A stretch of DNA of 49,894 bases from Gammaproteobacteria bacterium (GCA_026982565.1 JALSGV010000139.1:1-49894), one strand, 5' to 3'; numbered from the stretch's first letter, positions 23,917 to 32,747 are shown. Program-made: numbers and translations. Notes: generated from the letters alone by a model not told the origin.

Positions 23917-25989
23917 ATGAGAAAGATCCTGCGTTGGACCGTGACCAGCATGTTGATGATATTGTTGGTGCTCATTGCCATTCCCTTCCTGGTCCCCATG
24001 AACAGCTACAAGCCGGCGCTCGAGAGCCAGTTGTCCCACCTCATGCAACGGCCGGTCATGATCGGCTCTTTGAGACTGGAAATACTGCCCACTGCCGGGC
24101 TCAGCGCGGAAGGAATCAGCGCATGGAGCAAGGAAGCCGGGCGGGGCGAGATTTTCATCAAGGCCATGCGCCTGGAAATCGATCTTCCACGGCTGCTCTT
24201 CGAAGGCATCCCGTCAATCAGGCAAATCAGGGTGGAAGGCCTGGCAGCCAACCAGCGCTTCATCGATACAGCGCTCAAGGAATTCACCCGCCAGGGCGCA
24301 CATGAAACATCGTTCACGCGCCTGGAACGGCTTACAGCCAGGAACGTGACCGTTCGCATGAATGACGGGCACATGCTGGGCCCCTACTGGTTGGATATCA
24401 CCCTGACGCCGGAATATGCCGTCGAGCGGGCAAAACTGGGACGCATGGACAGATCACTCAAAATAAAACTGACCCGTGCGCCACAAGGCTACCGTGTGAG
24501 GATGGACGCCAGCGACTGGACCTTGCCCGTTTCACCGCCTTTACATTTCAACCATATCCAGGCCCATGGAACCCTCGACAGTGAAGGCCTGCGCCTCGAA
24601 CATGTGGAAACCAGGGCCTATCAGGGGCGGCTCGAAGGTAGCGCCGACATCACCTGGCAACAGGGGTGGCGCCTGACCGCGCGGACAAGCCTCAGATCCA
24701 TACAGATGGAGCCACTCGTATCACTCTTTGGAGGCGGCGGGTTCCGTGGATGGTTCAGCGGCGATCTTAACATTCTCATGTCAGCCCCCCGGGCAGGCCA
24801 GCTCTTGCAGGATCCACGCATCACCGGAGATTTCACGATTACAGAAGGGGTCATCTCCTACCCGGACAGGAAGACACCTGTGTTTGCTTTCGAAACTTTC
24901 AGCGCCCGGGGAGCCTTGCGCCGCGATTCGCTCACCACCAGCGGCTCGCGGCTGGTGACCCATGGCGGCGTCATCACGGGCGACACCATGACCTCATGGC
25001 GTCCGCAATGGGCATTCCGGGCCGATCTCGACACCGAGGGCGTCGATGTGGAACGGCTGCTGGACGGGCTCACCAAGCGGAAAATTGTCAGTGGCAGACT
25101 CTCCGGGCAGGTCAGCGTCAACCTCGCGGGGAAACACTTCAGGGACCTGCTCGGGCAACCCACCCTTACAGGCCGCCTGCGGCTCGCGCAAGGCAGGGTT
25201 TTTCGGCCAGTGAACAAAAATCCGGCGCACAGTGAAGCGTTATTTCACTTCGATGCCCTCAGCAGCGATCTCGCGCTCTCACCCGACAAGCTGGAGAGCC
25301 GTAACACGGAAATCAGCGCCTATGGTGGCCGCATCACCGGCACATCCACCCTCAGTTGGAACTCCGGATGGCGCTACCAGGCGGAAATAAAGGCCCGGGA
25401 CATCGACAGCGCCGCGCTTCTGCAAAACATCCTCGACGAGAAATTCATCAGCGGCAATCTCAATGGCCAGGCAGCAATCGCGCTTGCCGGCCCTGATTTT
25501 TCCTCCATGCTGGACGACACGGATATCGAGGGGCGTTTTCGATTCAACGATGGCATCTTCTTCAAGGCCGATCTTGAACGGGCAGGCAATAAGCTCGCGC
25601 GGCAAGAAGTCATCAGCGGACAAACGGCCTTCCAAGAATTCAAGGGGAAGATCCGCCTCGTGGATGGATCCACACTGCTAGACGATATCAGGCTCACCTC
25701 ATCCGCCCTGCAGGTCAGGGGAACGATCAAAGTCGACCCACAAAAACAGATTCATGGCCAGCTCACCCTCGGGATCCGAAAGACGGCGCAGTTGACCAGT
25801 ATTCCTGTGATTGTCAGCGGCACGACCCTCGAACCCCACCTGAGACCCAGCAATTCCGTTCTGCTTGGCGGCGTGGTCGGCACCACGCTTCTCGGCCCCG
25901 GGATCGGTACCGCCGTGGGCATCAAAGTCGGGGAGAGCCTGGGGAAAATGCTCTCGGCCATCGGCGGCAGATCACCCGAAACACCATAG
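23917..25989 (+). CDS. AsmA-family protein
   Basis: 690 residues with one N-terminal membrane helix (LRWTVTSMLMILLVLIAIPFLVP) followed by the AsmA opening (MNSYKPALESQLSHLMQRPVMIGSLRLEILPTAGLSAEGI). A long repetitive beta-rich periplasmic body follows, with an AsmA_2-like C-terminal region (DDIRLTSSALQVRGTIKVDP, ending in a Gly-rich segment). The family is linked to lipid transport and outer-membrane homeostasis. A GTG six bases upstream is an alternative start. It is separated from tonB by 112 bp that hold a CRP-like site, so it is probably its own transcript. Confidence 0.82.
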   Translation: MRKILRWTVTSMLMILLVLIAIPFLVPMNSYKPALESQLSHLMQRPVMIGSLRLEILPTAGLSAEGISAWSKEAGRGEIFIKAMRLEIDLPRLLFEGIPSIRQIRVEGLAANQRFIDTALKEFTRQGAHETSFTRLERLTARNVTVRMNDGHMLGPYWLDITLTPEYAVERAKLGRMDRSLKIKLTRAPQGYRVRMDASDWTLPVSPPLHFNHIQAHGTLDSEGLRLEHVETRAYQGRLEGSADITWQQGWRLTARTSLRSIQMEPLVSLFGGGGFRGWFSGDLNILMSAPRAGQLLQDPRITGDFTITEGVISYPDRKTPVFAFETFSARGALRRDSLTTSGSRLVTHGGVITGDTMTSWRPQWAFRADLDTEGVDVERLLDGLTKRKIVSGRLSGQVSVNLAGKHFRDLLGQPTLTGRLRLAQGRVFRPVNKNPAHSEALFHFDALSSDLALSPDKLESRNTEISAYGGRITGTSTLSWNSGWRYQAEIKARDIDSAALLQNILDEKFISGNLNGQAAIALAGPDFSSMLDDTDIEGRFRFNDGIFFKADLERAGNKLARQEVISGQTAFQEFKGKIRLVDGSTLLDDIRLTSSALQVRGTIKVDPQKQIHGQLTLGIRKTAQLTSIPVIVSGTTLEPHLRPSNSVLLGGVVGTTLLGPGIGTAVGIKVGESLGKMLSAIGGRSPETP

Positions 25990-26001
25990 ACCCGCCATGT
26001 A

Positions 26002-26281
26002 TTAACCCGGCAACAATATATATCGTATTCAGGACTTCAGGCCTGTGCTGGAACAAGGCGCGGTGCGCAGGCAATGGTCATTCCATTGGCAAGCGCCGCA
26101 ACGCCGTGCCAGTGCAGGCCTGAAGTCCCTAACAGATTGAAATCAAAGGACAGGCCATTGCGTGCCGGCCCGCTGACTGCGTTGGCGAAATTTGCTGTAG
26201 AATGACTACAGCGGCCTTTCGCCGCCTTGCAGCGAACCGGCACGCAATGGCTGAATACGATATATATTGTTGCCGGGTTAA
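26002..26281 (+). mobile_element. MITE-like element, copy C (complete, 280 bp)
   Basis: Complete copy flanked by TA, with 31-bp perfect terminal inverted repeats and the same two internal hairpins as copy B. It is also exactly 280 bp and differs from copy B at scattered positions only. It lies 12 bp after the asmA stop and 58 bp before the cobalamin adenosyltransferase start, so it probably supplies or interrupts that gene's promoter region. It encodes no transposase. Confidence 0.9.
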
Positions 26282-26339
26282 TAAAACAGGATGATCATCT
26301 ATGCTAAACTTGGAGCCTGATTTCATTCAAGAAGGCGCC

Positions 26340-26909
26340 ATGGGAAACCGGCTGAGCAAGATCTACACCCGCACCGGAGATAACGGCGAAACGGGGCTGG
26401 GCGACGGCACGCGCATCCCCAAGGATCACCCGCGTATCGAGGCCATCGGCGATATCGATGAACTGAATTGCCACCTGGGCGTGCTCCTCAGTACCGCGCT
26501 GCCCGGCAGTCTGCAACGGAATCTGACTGAAATCCAGCAAAAGCTGTTCGACATCGGCGCCGAATTGTCCATGCCTGACATGCAGCGGCTTTCCGCTCAG
26601 GAAGTGCAGGAACTGGAAGCATTGCTGGACGACCTCAATGGCGCGCTGCCGCCGTTGCGGGAATTCATTCTTCCCGGCGGCTCACAGGCAACGGCCTTCT
26701 GTCATGTGGCAAGGGCGGTATGCCGGCGCAGTGAGCGTCGCCTCGTCACGCTGGCGGCACGGGAAGCTGTCAACCTACATGTCATTCGATACATCAACCG
26801 CCTGTCCGACCTGTTGTTTGTCGTGGCCAGGGTTCTGGCGCGCCACACTGAAAATGAAGAAGTACAGTGGCGCAACCCCTCACGGTCCCGGCCGGAGAAC
26901 CCGGGCTGA
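26340..26909 (+). CDS. Cob(I)alamin adenosyltransferase, PduO type
   Basis: 189-residue enzyme transferring the adenosyl group of ATP to cob(I)alamin to make coenzyme B12. The PduO/ATR signature is complete: IYTRTGDNGETGLGDGTRIPKD at the N-terminus (ATP loop), the central DELNCHLG, and near the end RRSERRLV, then YINRLSDLLFVVAR. GAAGG precedes the ATG at 26340; an ATG 39 bases upstream is less likely. The gene stands alone on the plus strand between MITE copy C and the convergent btuF-like gene. It makes the cofactor needed by class II RNR and other AdoCbl enzymes. Confidence 0.93.
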   Translation: MGNRLSKIYTRTGDNGETGLGDGTRIPKDHPRIEAIGDIDELNCHLGVLLSTALPGSLQRNLTEIQQKLFDIGAELSMPDMQRLSAQEVQELEALLDDLNGALPPLREFILPGGSQATAFCHVARAVCRRSERRLVTLAAREAVNLHVIRYINRLSDLLFVVARVLARHTENEEVQWRNPSRSRPENPG

Positions 26910-26962
26910 GAAACAAAACTCAACAAGGGCCATGAATCGCCGGGCTTCGCCACGCCAGCCCC

Positions 26963-27859
26963 CTACTGAACACCTGCTTCACTTCGGCGCACCTCATCAA
27001 GAATGCCGCAGAGTGTTTCCACACCTTCCATGATACGCAGGGATGGGCGCGCCATGGCAGATGACGGAATGGTGAAGACATGCTGCCGTTCCACCGCTGT
27101 CAGGGTGGGCCATGCAGCCCAGAATGCCTTCACCGCCTTAGCGTCATCCGCTGCAGCGCTATTGGCGATGATCACCTGCGGTTGGGCGGCCACCACAGCC
27201 TCAAGATCCACGGTCGGCGCGACAGCATCCAGGCCGGCGAACACGTTACGCCCACCACACAAGCGGATGGCGTCGCTGATGATATGCTGGCCATTGATGG
27301 TCATGAGGGGGCGCTGCCAGATCTGGTAGAATACTGTCACGGGTGTAACGCCTGCATTTTCCCGCTCAAGGCGCTTCAATTGTCCAAGAAAATCATCGGC
27401 CAACTCATCGGCCTTGGACCGCCTGCCAGTCAGGCGGCCCAGCCCCCGCAGCAAGGCAGCCACATCGGACAGGCGCCGGGGCTCCGTGACATAGACGGGC
27501 ATCCCCATCCGCTCCAGCTTCTTGATGTCTGCGGGTGAATTTCCGCTTTGCCAGGCAACCACCAACTCCGCCCTCAGGGACAGGATCCGTTCCATATCGA
27601 TACGCGAGGCATCACCCACCCGCGGGATGGATTTCGCCGCCTCGGGGAAATCGCTGTATTCGATGGCGCCCACTACACGCCTGCCCGCGCCGATGGAGAA
27701 CAACATTTCCGTGAGGTGTGGCGCCAGACTGATGATGCGCTGGGGCGGCCTGTCCATGCTCAGGCTGTCGCCCCGCACATCCGTCAGGACAGCGGCGGCG
27801 GCCTGTCCCGCCATCAGGAACAGCAGCAGACAGGTAATTCTCAATACTGAATTTTTCAT
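26963..27859 (-). CDS. btuF: Periplasmic cobalamin-binding protein, BtuF-like
   Basis: 298 residues with a signal peptide (KNSVLRITCLLLFLMAGQAAAA) and the class III helical-backbone fold: RIISLAPHLTEMLFSIGAGRRVVGAIEYSDFPEAA, DMERILSLRAELVVAW, and VYVTEPRRLSDVAALLRGLGRLTG. This is BtuF/FecB-like. Substrate B12 is inferred from the neighbouring cobC-like and adenosyltransferase genes; an iron-siderophore role is not excluded. BtuC and BtuD partners are not in the window. An in-frame ATG at 27874 is an alternative start. It is third in the ampD-cobC-btuF run. Confidence 0.8.
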   Translation of the reverse strand: MKNSVLRITCLLLFLMAGQAAAAVLTDVRGDSLSMDRPPQRIISLAPHLTEMLFSIGAGRRVVGAIEYSDFPEAAKSIPRVGDASRIDMERILSLRAELVVAWQSGNSPADIKKLERMGMPVYVTEPRRLSDVAALLRGLGRLTGRRSKADELADDFLGQLKRLERENAGVTPVTVFYQIWQRPLMTINGQHIISDAIRLCGGRNVFAGLDAVAPTVDLEAVVAAQPQVIIANSAAADDAKAVKAFWAAWPTLTAVERQHVFTIPSSAMARPSLRIMEGVETLCGILDEVRRSEAGVQ

Positions 27860-27891
27860 TTTTCCATTCGCCATCTCTTCAATTGCAAGTC

Positions 27892-28467
27892 TTATAGAAC
27901 CAGGGCTGGAGGCCGCTCATCATCTCCACGTATGGACAATAACGCAGCGTTGCCTATCTGCAGGCGAAACAGCCTGTCCAGCGGCATGCCTAATACGTGA
28001 GCCACAATGGCCCGCATGACGCCGGCATGGGCCACCACCAATACGCGTTTTCCCCCATGATTTTCGATTAATTCTTCCCAAGCAGGAATCACTCTTCCCA
28101 CAAAGTCTTTCAGTGCTTCCGCTCCGGCCGGAGGATTGGCTACAGGGTCATGGTAGAACTTCCTGAGGCAACCAGGAGCCTGCCGTCTCAGCTCCGCTCC
28201 CGTCAAACCCTCCCAGGCGCCAAAACCCAGTTCGATAAAGCGTTCCTCCACCAGCACCGGGATATCATGCGTCTCCCCCAGAAAGATAGCAAAATCATGA
28301 CAGCGGCGCAGTGGAGAGGTAACGATCTGCTCCCACGGTGCATGGTCGCCGACTACCGCCTTCATCTGAACCCAGCCGCGCTCACTCAGAGGATCGTCTA
28401 TGGCCCCGCGGTATTTGCGACCACCTACAGGTTCACCATGGCGCATCAGGTCGACCTTCACCATCAT
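27892..28467 (-). CDS. cobC: Histidine phosphatase, CobC/alpha-ribazole phosphatase-like
   Basis: 191 residues of the phosphoglycerate-mutase superfamily: the catalytic RHG in VDLMRHGEP, then SPLRRCHDFA, GAWEGLTG, and the second His in VVAHAGVMRAIV. In B12 salvage such enzymes remove the phosphate from alpha-ribazole or cobalamin phosphate. The CobC call rests on the neighbouring btuF-like and adenosyltransferase genes; a general phosphatase is possible. The start is uncertain: 28467, 28464, or an ATG at 28491 inside ampD. ampD ends 1 base upstream, so they are coupled. Confidence 0.75.
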   Translation of the reverse strand: MMVKVDLMRHGEPVGGRKYRGAIDDPLSERGWVQMKAVVGDHAPWEQIVTSPLRRCHDFAIFLGETHDIPVLVEERFIELGFGAWEGLTGAELRRQAPGCLRKFYHDPVANPPAGAEALKDFVGRVIPAWEELIENHGGKRVLVVAHAGVMRAIVAHVLGMPLDRLFRLQIGNAALLSIRGDDERPPALVL

Positions 28468-28468
28468 G

Positions 28469-29044
28469 CTATCCAGCCGGTCCGTCGCCATGGACCGGTG
28501 ACAACAGCGCGTGCAAATATTGCCAGTCGAAGGCCGGCCCGGGGTCCGTCTTGCGGTTTGGGGCGATATCGCAGTGCCCGACGATACGATCACGGCTTAT
28601 CCGGGGATAATGATCCATGATCGTCGAAACGACCTCGGCCAGGCGCCGATACTGTATTTCCTCGTAGCGACTGTCATCGCAACCCTCGAGCTCAATCCCG
28701 ATGGAGAAATCATTGCACCGTGTGCGCTGCGCAAAGCGGGACTCACCCGCGTGCCAGGCGCGCAGGTGAAAGGGCACATACTGGGTCACACTGCCTTTGC
28801 GGTCAATGAACAAATGAGAAGAAACCCTGAGCCCCCGCAATCCCTCAAAAAATGGATGGACGGAGCAATCCAGAGTGTCAGTAAACAATGCGTCGACCCA
28901 CGGACCGCCATATTCACCGGGCGGCAGGCTGATATTGTGGATCACCAGCAAGTCGGGCGGCGTATGAGGCGGGCGCGCATCACAGTTGGGCGACGGCAGG
29001 CGACGGCTGGGCCCGAGCCAGCCATCGTCGATGCGGTATTTCAT
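28469..29044 (-). CDS. ampD: 1,6-anhydro-N-acetylmuramyl-L-alanine amidase AmpD
   Basis: 191-residue cytoplasmic zinc amidase of cell-wall recycling. Zinc and catalytic residues fit the family: His in LLVIHNISLPPG, Glu in GIELEG, and the last His and Asp in VGHCDIAPNRKTDPGPAFDW. Length is normal for AmpD. It is first in a short minus-strand run with the cobC-like and btuF-like genes. That link has no obvious metabolic sense and is likely an operon of convenience. Confidence 0.92.
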   Translation of the reverse strand: MKYRIDDGWLGPSRRLPSPNCDARPPHTPPDLLVIHNISLPPGEYGGPWVDALFTDTLDCSVHPFFEGLRGLRVSSHLFIDRKGSVTQYVPFHLRAWHAGESRFAQRTRCNDFSIGIELEGCDDSRYEEIQYRRLAEVVSTIMDHYPRISRDRIVGHCDIAPNRKTDPGPAFDWQYLHALLSPVHGDGPAG

Positions 29045-29129
29045 TGCTCATTCCGTGCAACCATGGGACGAATAGCGTAACACGAGAACCATTCTTCGTG
29101 GAAAAAGTGAGCACGGCAAAAAGAATATA

Positions 29130-30044
29130 CTACTGGGTTTCGGGATGCTGCAGGAGATTGGCCTTCAGGTCGATGGCCGCGAGGAGATCGAAAGACTCGT
29201 ATTGTTTGTCCGCCAGGCGGCTGGTCACGGAGATTACCACATGCTCGTCGTCACGGCGCAATACCTTGCCCTTCAGGATATAGGATTTCATCTGCTGGGA
29301 CAGATCGATGGCCACAATGATGTTGCGCTTTTTCGTCAGCGAGGGCTTGAGGCCCTCGTGGCGGTCGATACGGATTTTCAGCGAGCATTCGGAGAAATCC
29401 ACCAGATGACAGGCGAAGGGTTCGCCTTCCTCCGTCAGATAGACGCTCACGGGAATATTGGTCTTGATGCGGCATTGCTGGCGCTGATCGATGTGATGCA
29501 GCGTACCCAGCAGGGCCTCCAGCACCACCACGGAATGATTGGCGTAATATCCATCCTTGAGCAATACCTTTTTCCGCACCTGGACATCGATGTGGGGCAC
29601 CCCGCGCTCCGCGAACAATGACATGAGGGAAAAGGTTTCGCCACGCTTGAACAGCCCACGGTTATCCATGGCCACACGGCTGGCATAGTCCAGTTCGCTC
29701 TCCGTATGGCCCACGTCGGGAATTACCAGGCAAAAACTGCTGACCTCCCGTACGGTGACATCTTTCCAGTCGTCGTCCAGGAGAAAATGGGGCTTGCCGC
29801 CTTCCTGTTCCTTGATATGGATATCCTTCTGGGTATAGACGAGGTAATTGTTGATGCCGAAGGCGATGATAATGGACTCAAGTACGACACTCTTGCGCTG
29901 GGCCGGAAAATAGCGGATCTTGCCGCCAATGGGAAAATAGCGCATCACCTCCAGAATCAGATCATTGTCCAGCGGGCGATGGATGAGGCTGCCGGACGAT
30001 TCAGCACCCTCGCGCACCGTTTTTCTTGCCAGAAATTCAAACAT
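29130..30044 (-). CDS. PilZ-domain protein (putative c-di-GMP effector)
   Basis: 304 residues. The C-terminal part (~190-290) has the PilZ pattern: RQQCR (RxxxR) and, about 30 residues on, DFSECS (DxSxxS, where Gly is more usual). This suggests c-di-GMP binding. The N-terminal ~180 residues contain no domain I recognise; it resembles YcgR-like architecture only in layout. The gene lies alone between ampD and the 160-bp palindromic element. A link to the pilus genes is possible but not shown. Confidence 0.7.
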   Translation of the reverse strand: MFEFLARKTVREGAESSGSLIHRPLDNDLILEVMRYFPIGGKIRYFPAQRKSVVLESIIIAFGINNYLVYTQKDIHIKEQEGGKPHFLLDDDWKDVTVREVSSFCLVIPDVGHTESELDYASRVAMDNRGLFKRGETFSLMSLFAERGVPHIDVQVRKKVLLKDGYYANHSVVVLEALLGTLHHIDQRQQCRIKTNIPVSVYLTEEGEPFACHLVDFSECSLKIRIDRHEGLKPSLTKKRNIIVAIDLSQQMKSYILKGKVLRRDDEHVVISVTSRLADKQYESFDLLAAIDLKANLLQHPETQ

Positions 30045-30064
30045 TTATCCCGTCATCACTATTC

Positions 30065-30224
30065 CCTGAATCCGTGGGTTCATGACGGCGCATAGCCCAA
30101 GCTCTTGCTTCCACAGCGGTTCAAAAAATGCCCACTTAACCATTGGGTGAAGCTAAGATTTTTTGAATCCACTGTGAAACCAATATCTTGCACTCTGCAT
30201 CCGCCCTGAACCCACGGATTCAGG
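30065..30224. mobile_element. 160-bp palindrome-ended mobile element (family 2), complete
   Basis: Both ends carry the 20-bp CCTGAATCC-type palindrome in inverted orientation. The two ~67-bp halves are imperfect inverted copies of each other, so the element can fold into one long hairpin with centre AACCATTGGGTG. The pentamer TATTC lies directly on both sides (30060-30064, 30225-30229), a likely target-site duplication. No coding capacity. The half at 9126-9217 is a truncated relative. Confidence 0.82.
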
Positions 30225-30354
30225 TATTCATCAAGCCACTCCACCCGGGAAATTGGATGGTATCCGCATCAAACACCCTGCATAACGATGCAAAAATAAT
30301 ACCTTCCTGGCGCATCACTGCCTTGAGGATAATATCCTGGCCGAGAAAAATGGC

Positions 30355-30390
30355 TTGATCCCGGCTAATTTTGGGAATATAATCCCAATT
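30355..30390 (+). promoter_or_regulatory. Sigma70 promoter with overlapping operator; probable leaderless start
   Basis: TTGATC (30355-30360), a 17-base spacer and TATAAT (30378-30383) form a strong promoter. The -10 lies inside the inverted repeat TTGGGA-ATATAA-TCCCAA (30371-30388). A start about 7 bases past the -10 falls on or next to the ATG at 30391. There is no Shine-Dalgarno sequence, so the mRNA is predicted to be leaderless. Confidence 0.65.
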
Positions 30391-31221
30391 ATGAAACAGT
30401 CAATCGATAAGGCGCTACCAGCCGCCATATTGACCCTGCTGCGCCCCCTGGTGAGAATCCTGCTGCGCAATGGCGTTGCCTATGGCACTTTTGCAGAACT
30501 CGTCAAGAAAGTCTACGTGGACGTGGCCTACCAGGATCACACCATTCCAGGGAAAAAACAGACCATCTCGCGGGTATCCGCCATCACCGGCCTCACCCGC
30601 AAGGAAGCCAAGCGCCTGCTTGAAATGGACGAGGCGGACGACCAGGACTCCCGCGAACGCTACAACCGCGCCATCCGCGTCATCAGCGGCTGGCTCAACG
30701 ACCCCCGCTACTGGGATGAAAGGGGCAACCCCATGGATCTCCCTGTGGAGGGTGATGAACCATCGTTTTCCTCCCTGGTCAAAAAGTACAGCGGAGATAT
30801 CCCCACCCAGGCCATGCTGCAGACACTCAGCGATGCAGGCAGCGTCACCACCATGGAGAACGGGCTCGTCCGTCTTGTGAACCACGCCTACATACCCGGC
30901 AATGACCCGGTGGAGAAGATCAATATTCTGGGAACGGATGTTGGTGAACTGATCGCCACCATCGACCACAATCTGACGGCGCCGGAACATGAACTGAAAT
31001 TCCAGCGTAAAGTATCCAACAGACAAATATGCATAGACAGCCTGCCGGAATTCAAACGCATATCCGCGCGCAAGGCCCAGACCCTGCTGGAAGACCTGGA
31101 TGAATGGCTGGCGCGGCACGAATGCCCGCAGGAAGGAGACGCCGCCGGCAAGCAATCAGCGTACGTCAGTCTCGGTATTTATTATTTTGATGAAAAAGAT
31201 TCACAAGGACCCCATTCATGA
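30391..31221 (+). CDS. DUF6502-family protein with helix-turn-helix-like segment
   Basis: 276 residues matching what I know of DUF6502: an N-terminal ILTLLRPLVRILLRNGVAYGTFAELVKKVYVDVA, then TISRVSAITGLTRKEAKRLLE (residues ~58-78), which looks like a helix-turn-helix. No enzyme motif or membrane segment is seen. Its promoter carries a perfect inverted repeat over the -10 box, so autoregulation is a fair guess. Its end overlaps the region before the DUF5666 lipoprotein gene, and the two genes form an operon. Confidence 0.8.
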   Translation: MKQSIDKALPAAILTLLRPLVRILLRNGVAYGTFAELVKKVYVDVAYQDHTIPGKKQTISRVSAITGLTRKEAKRLLEMDEADDQDSRERYNRAIRVISGWLNDPRYWDERGNPMDLPVEGDEPSFSSLVKKYSGDIPTQAMLQTLSDAGSVTTMENGLVRLVNHAYIPGNDPVEKINILGTDVGELIATIDHNLTAPEHELKFQRKVSNRQICIDSLPEFKRISARKAQTLLEDLDEWLARHECPQEGDAAGKQSAYVSLGIYYFDEKDSQGPHS

Positions 31222-31235
31222 CAGGAGATCGCACC

Positions 31236-32747
31236 ATGAACACCCCGCGGTTTAAACCACTCGCAGCAGTCATGCTGCTGGCACTGGGACTCAACGCCTG
31301 TGGCGGTGGATCCACCGATCTCGCCGGCATTGGCGGCACAGGCATCACGGCAACCGGCCAGATCACCGGCTTTGGCAGCATCTTTGTCAATGGCGTTGAA
31401 TATTTCATCAAGGATGGCGCCACTATCAAGGTCAATGGTGTGGACACATCGGAAAATGATCTCAAACTGGGCATGATCGTCACCCTCAGCGGCACGCTAA
31501 ACAGTGACGGCGTCACCGGCACGGTGGACAGCGTGGTCTACGAATCCGAACTGGAAGGCCCTGTCTCGGCCATCGATCCCGGCGGCGCGGACCCGGACGG
31601 CAAAATCAAGACGCTGGTGATCCTGGGGAAAACCGTCATCGTGGACGCCATCAGCACATCTTTCGGCGACGACACCGACGGCGCCAATAATTACGGCTTC
31701 GCGGCCATCAAGGTCAACGACGTAGTTGAAGTCAGCGGTTACGTCACCGACAGCAACGGCACCCTGCAGGCCACCCGCATCGAAAAAGAAGACGAGTATA
31801 CGCCAGGCGTAGACACTACAGTAACCGTCAAGGGTACAGTGACGGCCTTTGGCGCCTCAAATAACAGCTTTATCCTGGATGGCGTCCTGACGGTGAATTT
31901 CGATCCCGCCACGACCAATATGCAAACGCTGGTCAACGGTATCAATACCGGCAGCGCCGTTGCGGTCGAAGGTACTTTCACTGACGCCACGACCATCTTT
32001 GCCACCAGCATCGAACCCGATGACGCCGGCCTGCCGGACGATGTCGAACAGGCGGAAATCGAGGGGCTCATCACCGATTATGTCAGTCCCGGCAACTTCA
32101 AGGTCAATGGCCAACAGGTGGACGCCACCAACGCCCAACTGCAGCCTGCCAGCGCCACCCTGGGTGACGGCCTGTTCGTCGAAGTGGAGGGCCCCATCGC
32201 CGGCGGCACCCTGGAGGCCACAACGGTCAAGGCGCACAGCAGCAATATCGAAATCGAGGCCTATGTGTCCGGCACGCCGGCAAACAATACCATCAGCCTG
32301 CAGGTCACCAGCAGCGATGTCATCGACATCGTCGTTGACAACAATCAGACCCAGATGGAAGAGGATGAAACCGGGGCACCCGTCAAGTTTAATGCGCTCG
32401 CCGCGGGGGACTTCCTCAAGGTCGAGGCCTACCAGAACAACAATGGCGATATCATCGCCACACAGATCAAGCGTCTGACCACCACCGAAAGCGAGATCGT
32501 CCTGAAGGCCCCCATCGCCAGCTGGACGCTGAACGGGAACGCCCTCAATGCCACCCTGTTGGGAATCACCTTTTCATCCGATGCCGGGACAGATTTCGAG
32601 CACAACGATCAGTCACTGGCCGATGCCGCAGCAATGGACAATCTGCTGAACTCGCTGGGCAGCGGGGCCATTTTCAAAGTGGGAGATGATGTTGGCGGCT
32701 CTACCTACAGCGATGGCATCGCCAGTGAAATGGAAGTGGAAAGTTAA
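31236..32747 (+). CDS. DUF5666-repeat lipoprotein
   Basis: 503 residues. A lipoprotein signal peptide ends with the lipobox LNAC before GGGSTDLAGIGGTG. The rest is a chain of beta-rich DUF5666 units (ITGFGSIFVNGVEYF, VKGTVTAFGASNNSFILDGV, IEGLITDYVSPGNFKVNGQQV and similar). AGGAG precedes the ATG at 31236; an ATG at 31218 overlaps the previous stop but lengthens the signal peptide. It is probably anchored in the outer membrane facing the periplasm. Function unknown; it pairs with DUF6502 upstream. Confidence 0.82.
   Translation: MNTPRFKPLAAVMLLALGLNACGGGSTDLAGIGGTGITATGQITGFGSIFVNGVEYFIKDGATIKVNGVDTSENDLKLGMIVTLSGTLNSDGVTGTVDSVVYESELEGPVSAIDPGGADPDGKIKTLVILGKTVIVDAISTSFGDDTDGANNYGFAAIKVNDVVEVSGYVTDSNGTLQATRIEKEDEYTPGVDTTVTVKGTVTAFGASNNSFILDGVLTVNFDPATTNMQTLVNGINTGSAVAVEGTFTDATTIFATSIEPDDAGLPDDVEQAEIEGLITDYVSPGNFKVNGQQVDATNAQLQPASATLGDGLFVEVEGPIAGGTLEATTVKAHSSNIEIEAYVSGTPANNTISLQVTSSDVIDIVVDNNQTQMEEDETGAPVKFNALAAGDFLKVEAYQNNNGDIIATQIKRLTTTESEIVLKAPIASWTLNGNALNATLLGITFSSDAGTDFEHNDQSLADAAAMDNLLNSLGSGAIFKVGDDVGGSTYSDGIASEMEVES

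Noticed and set aside
26037..26243. 68-residue open frame (minus), also at 9253-9459 in the other MITE copy
   Set aside because: It lies wholly inside the hairpins of the 280-bp element. Frame conservation follows from the DNA repeat, and differences between copies change residues freely. There is no ribosome site, and I see no known fold.
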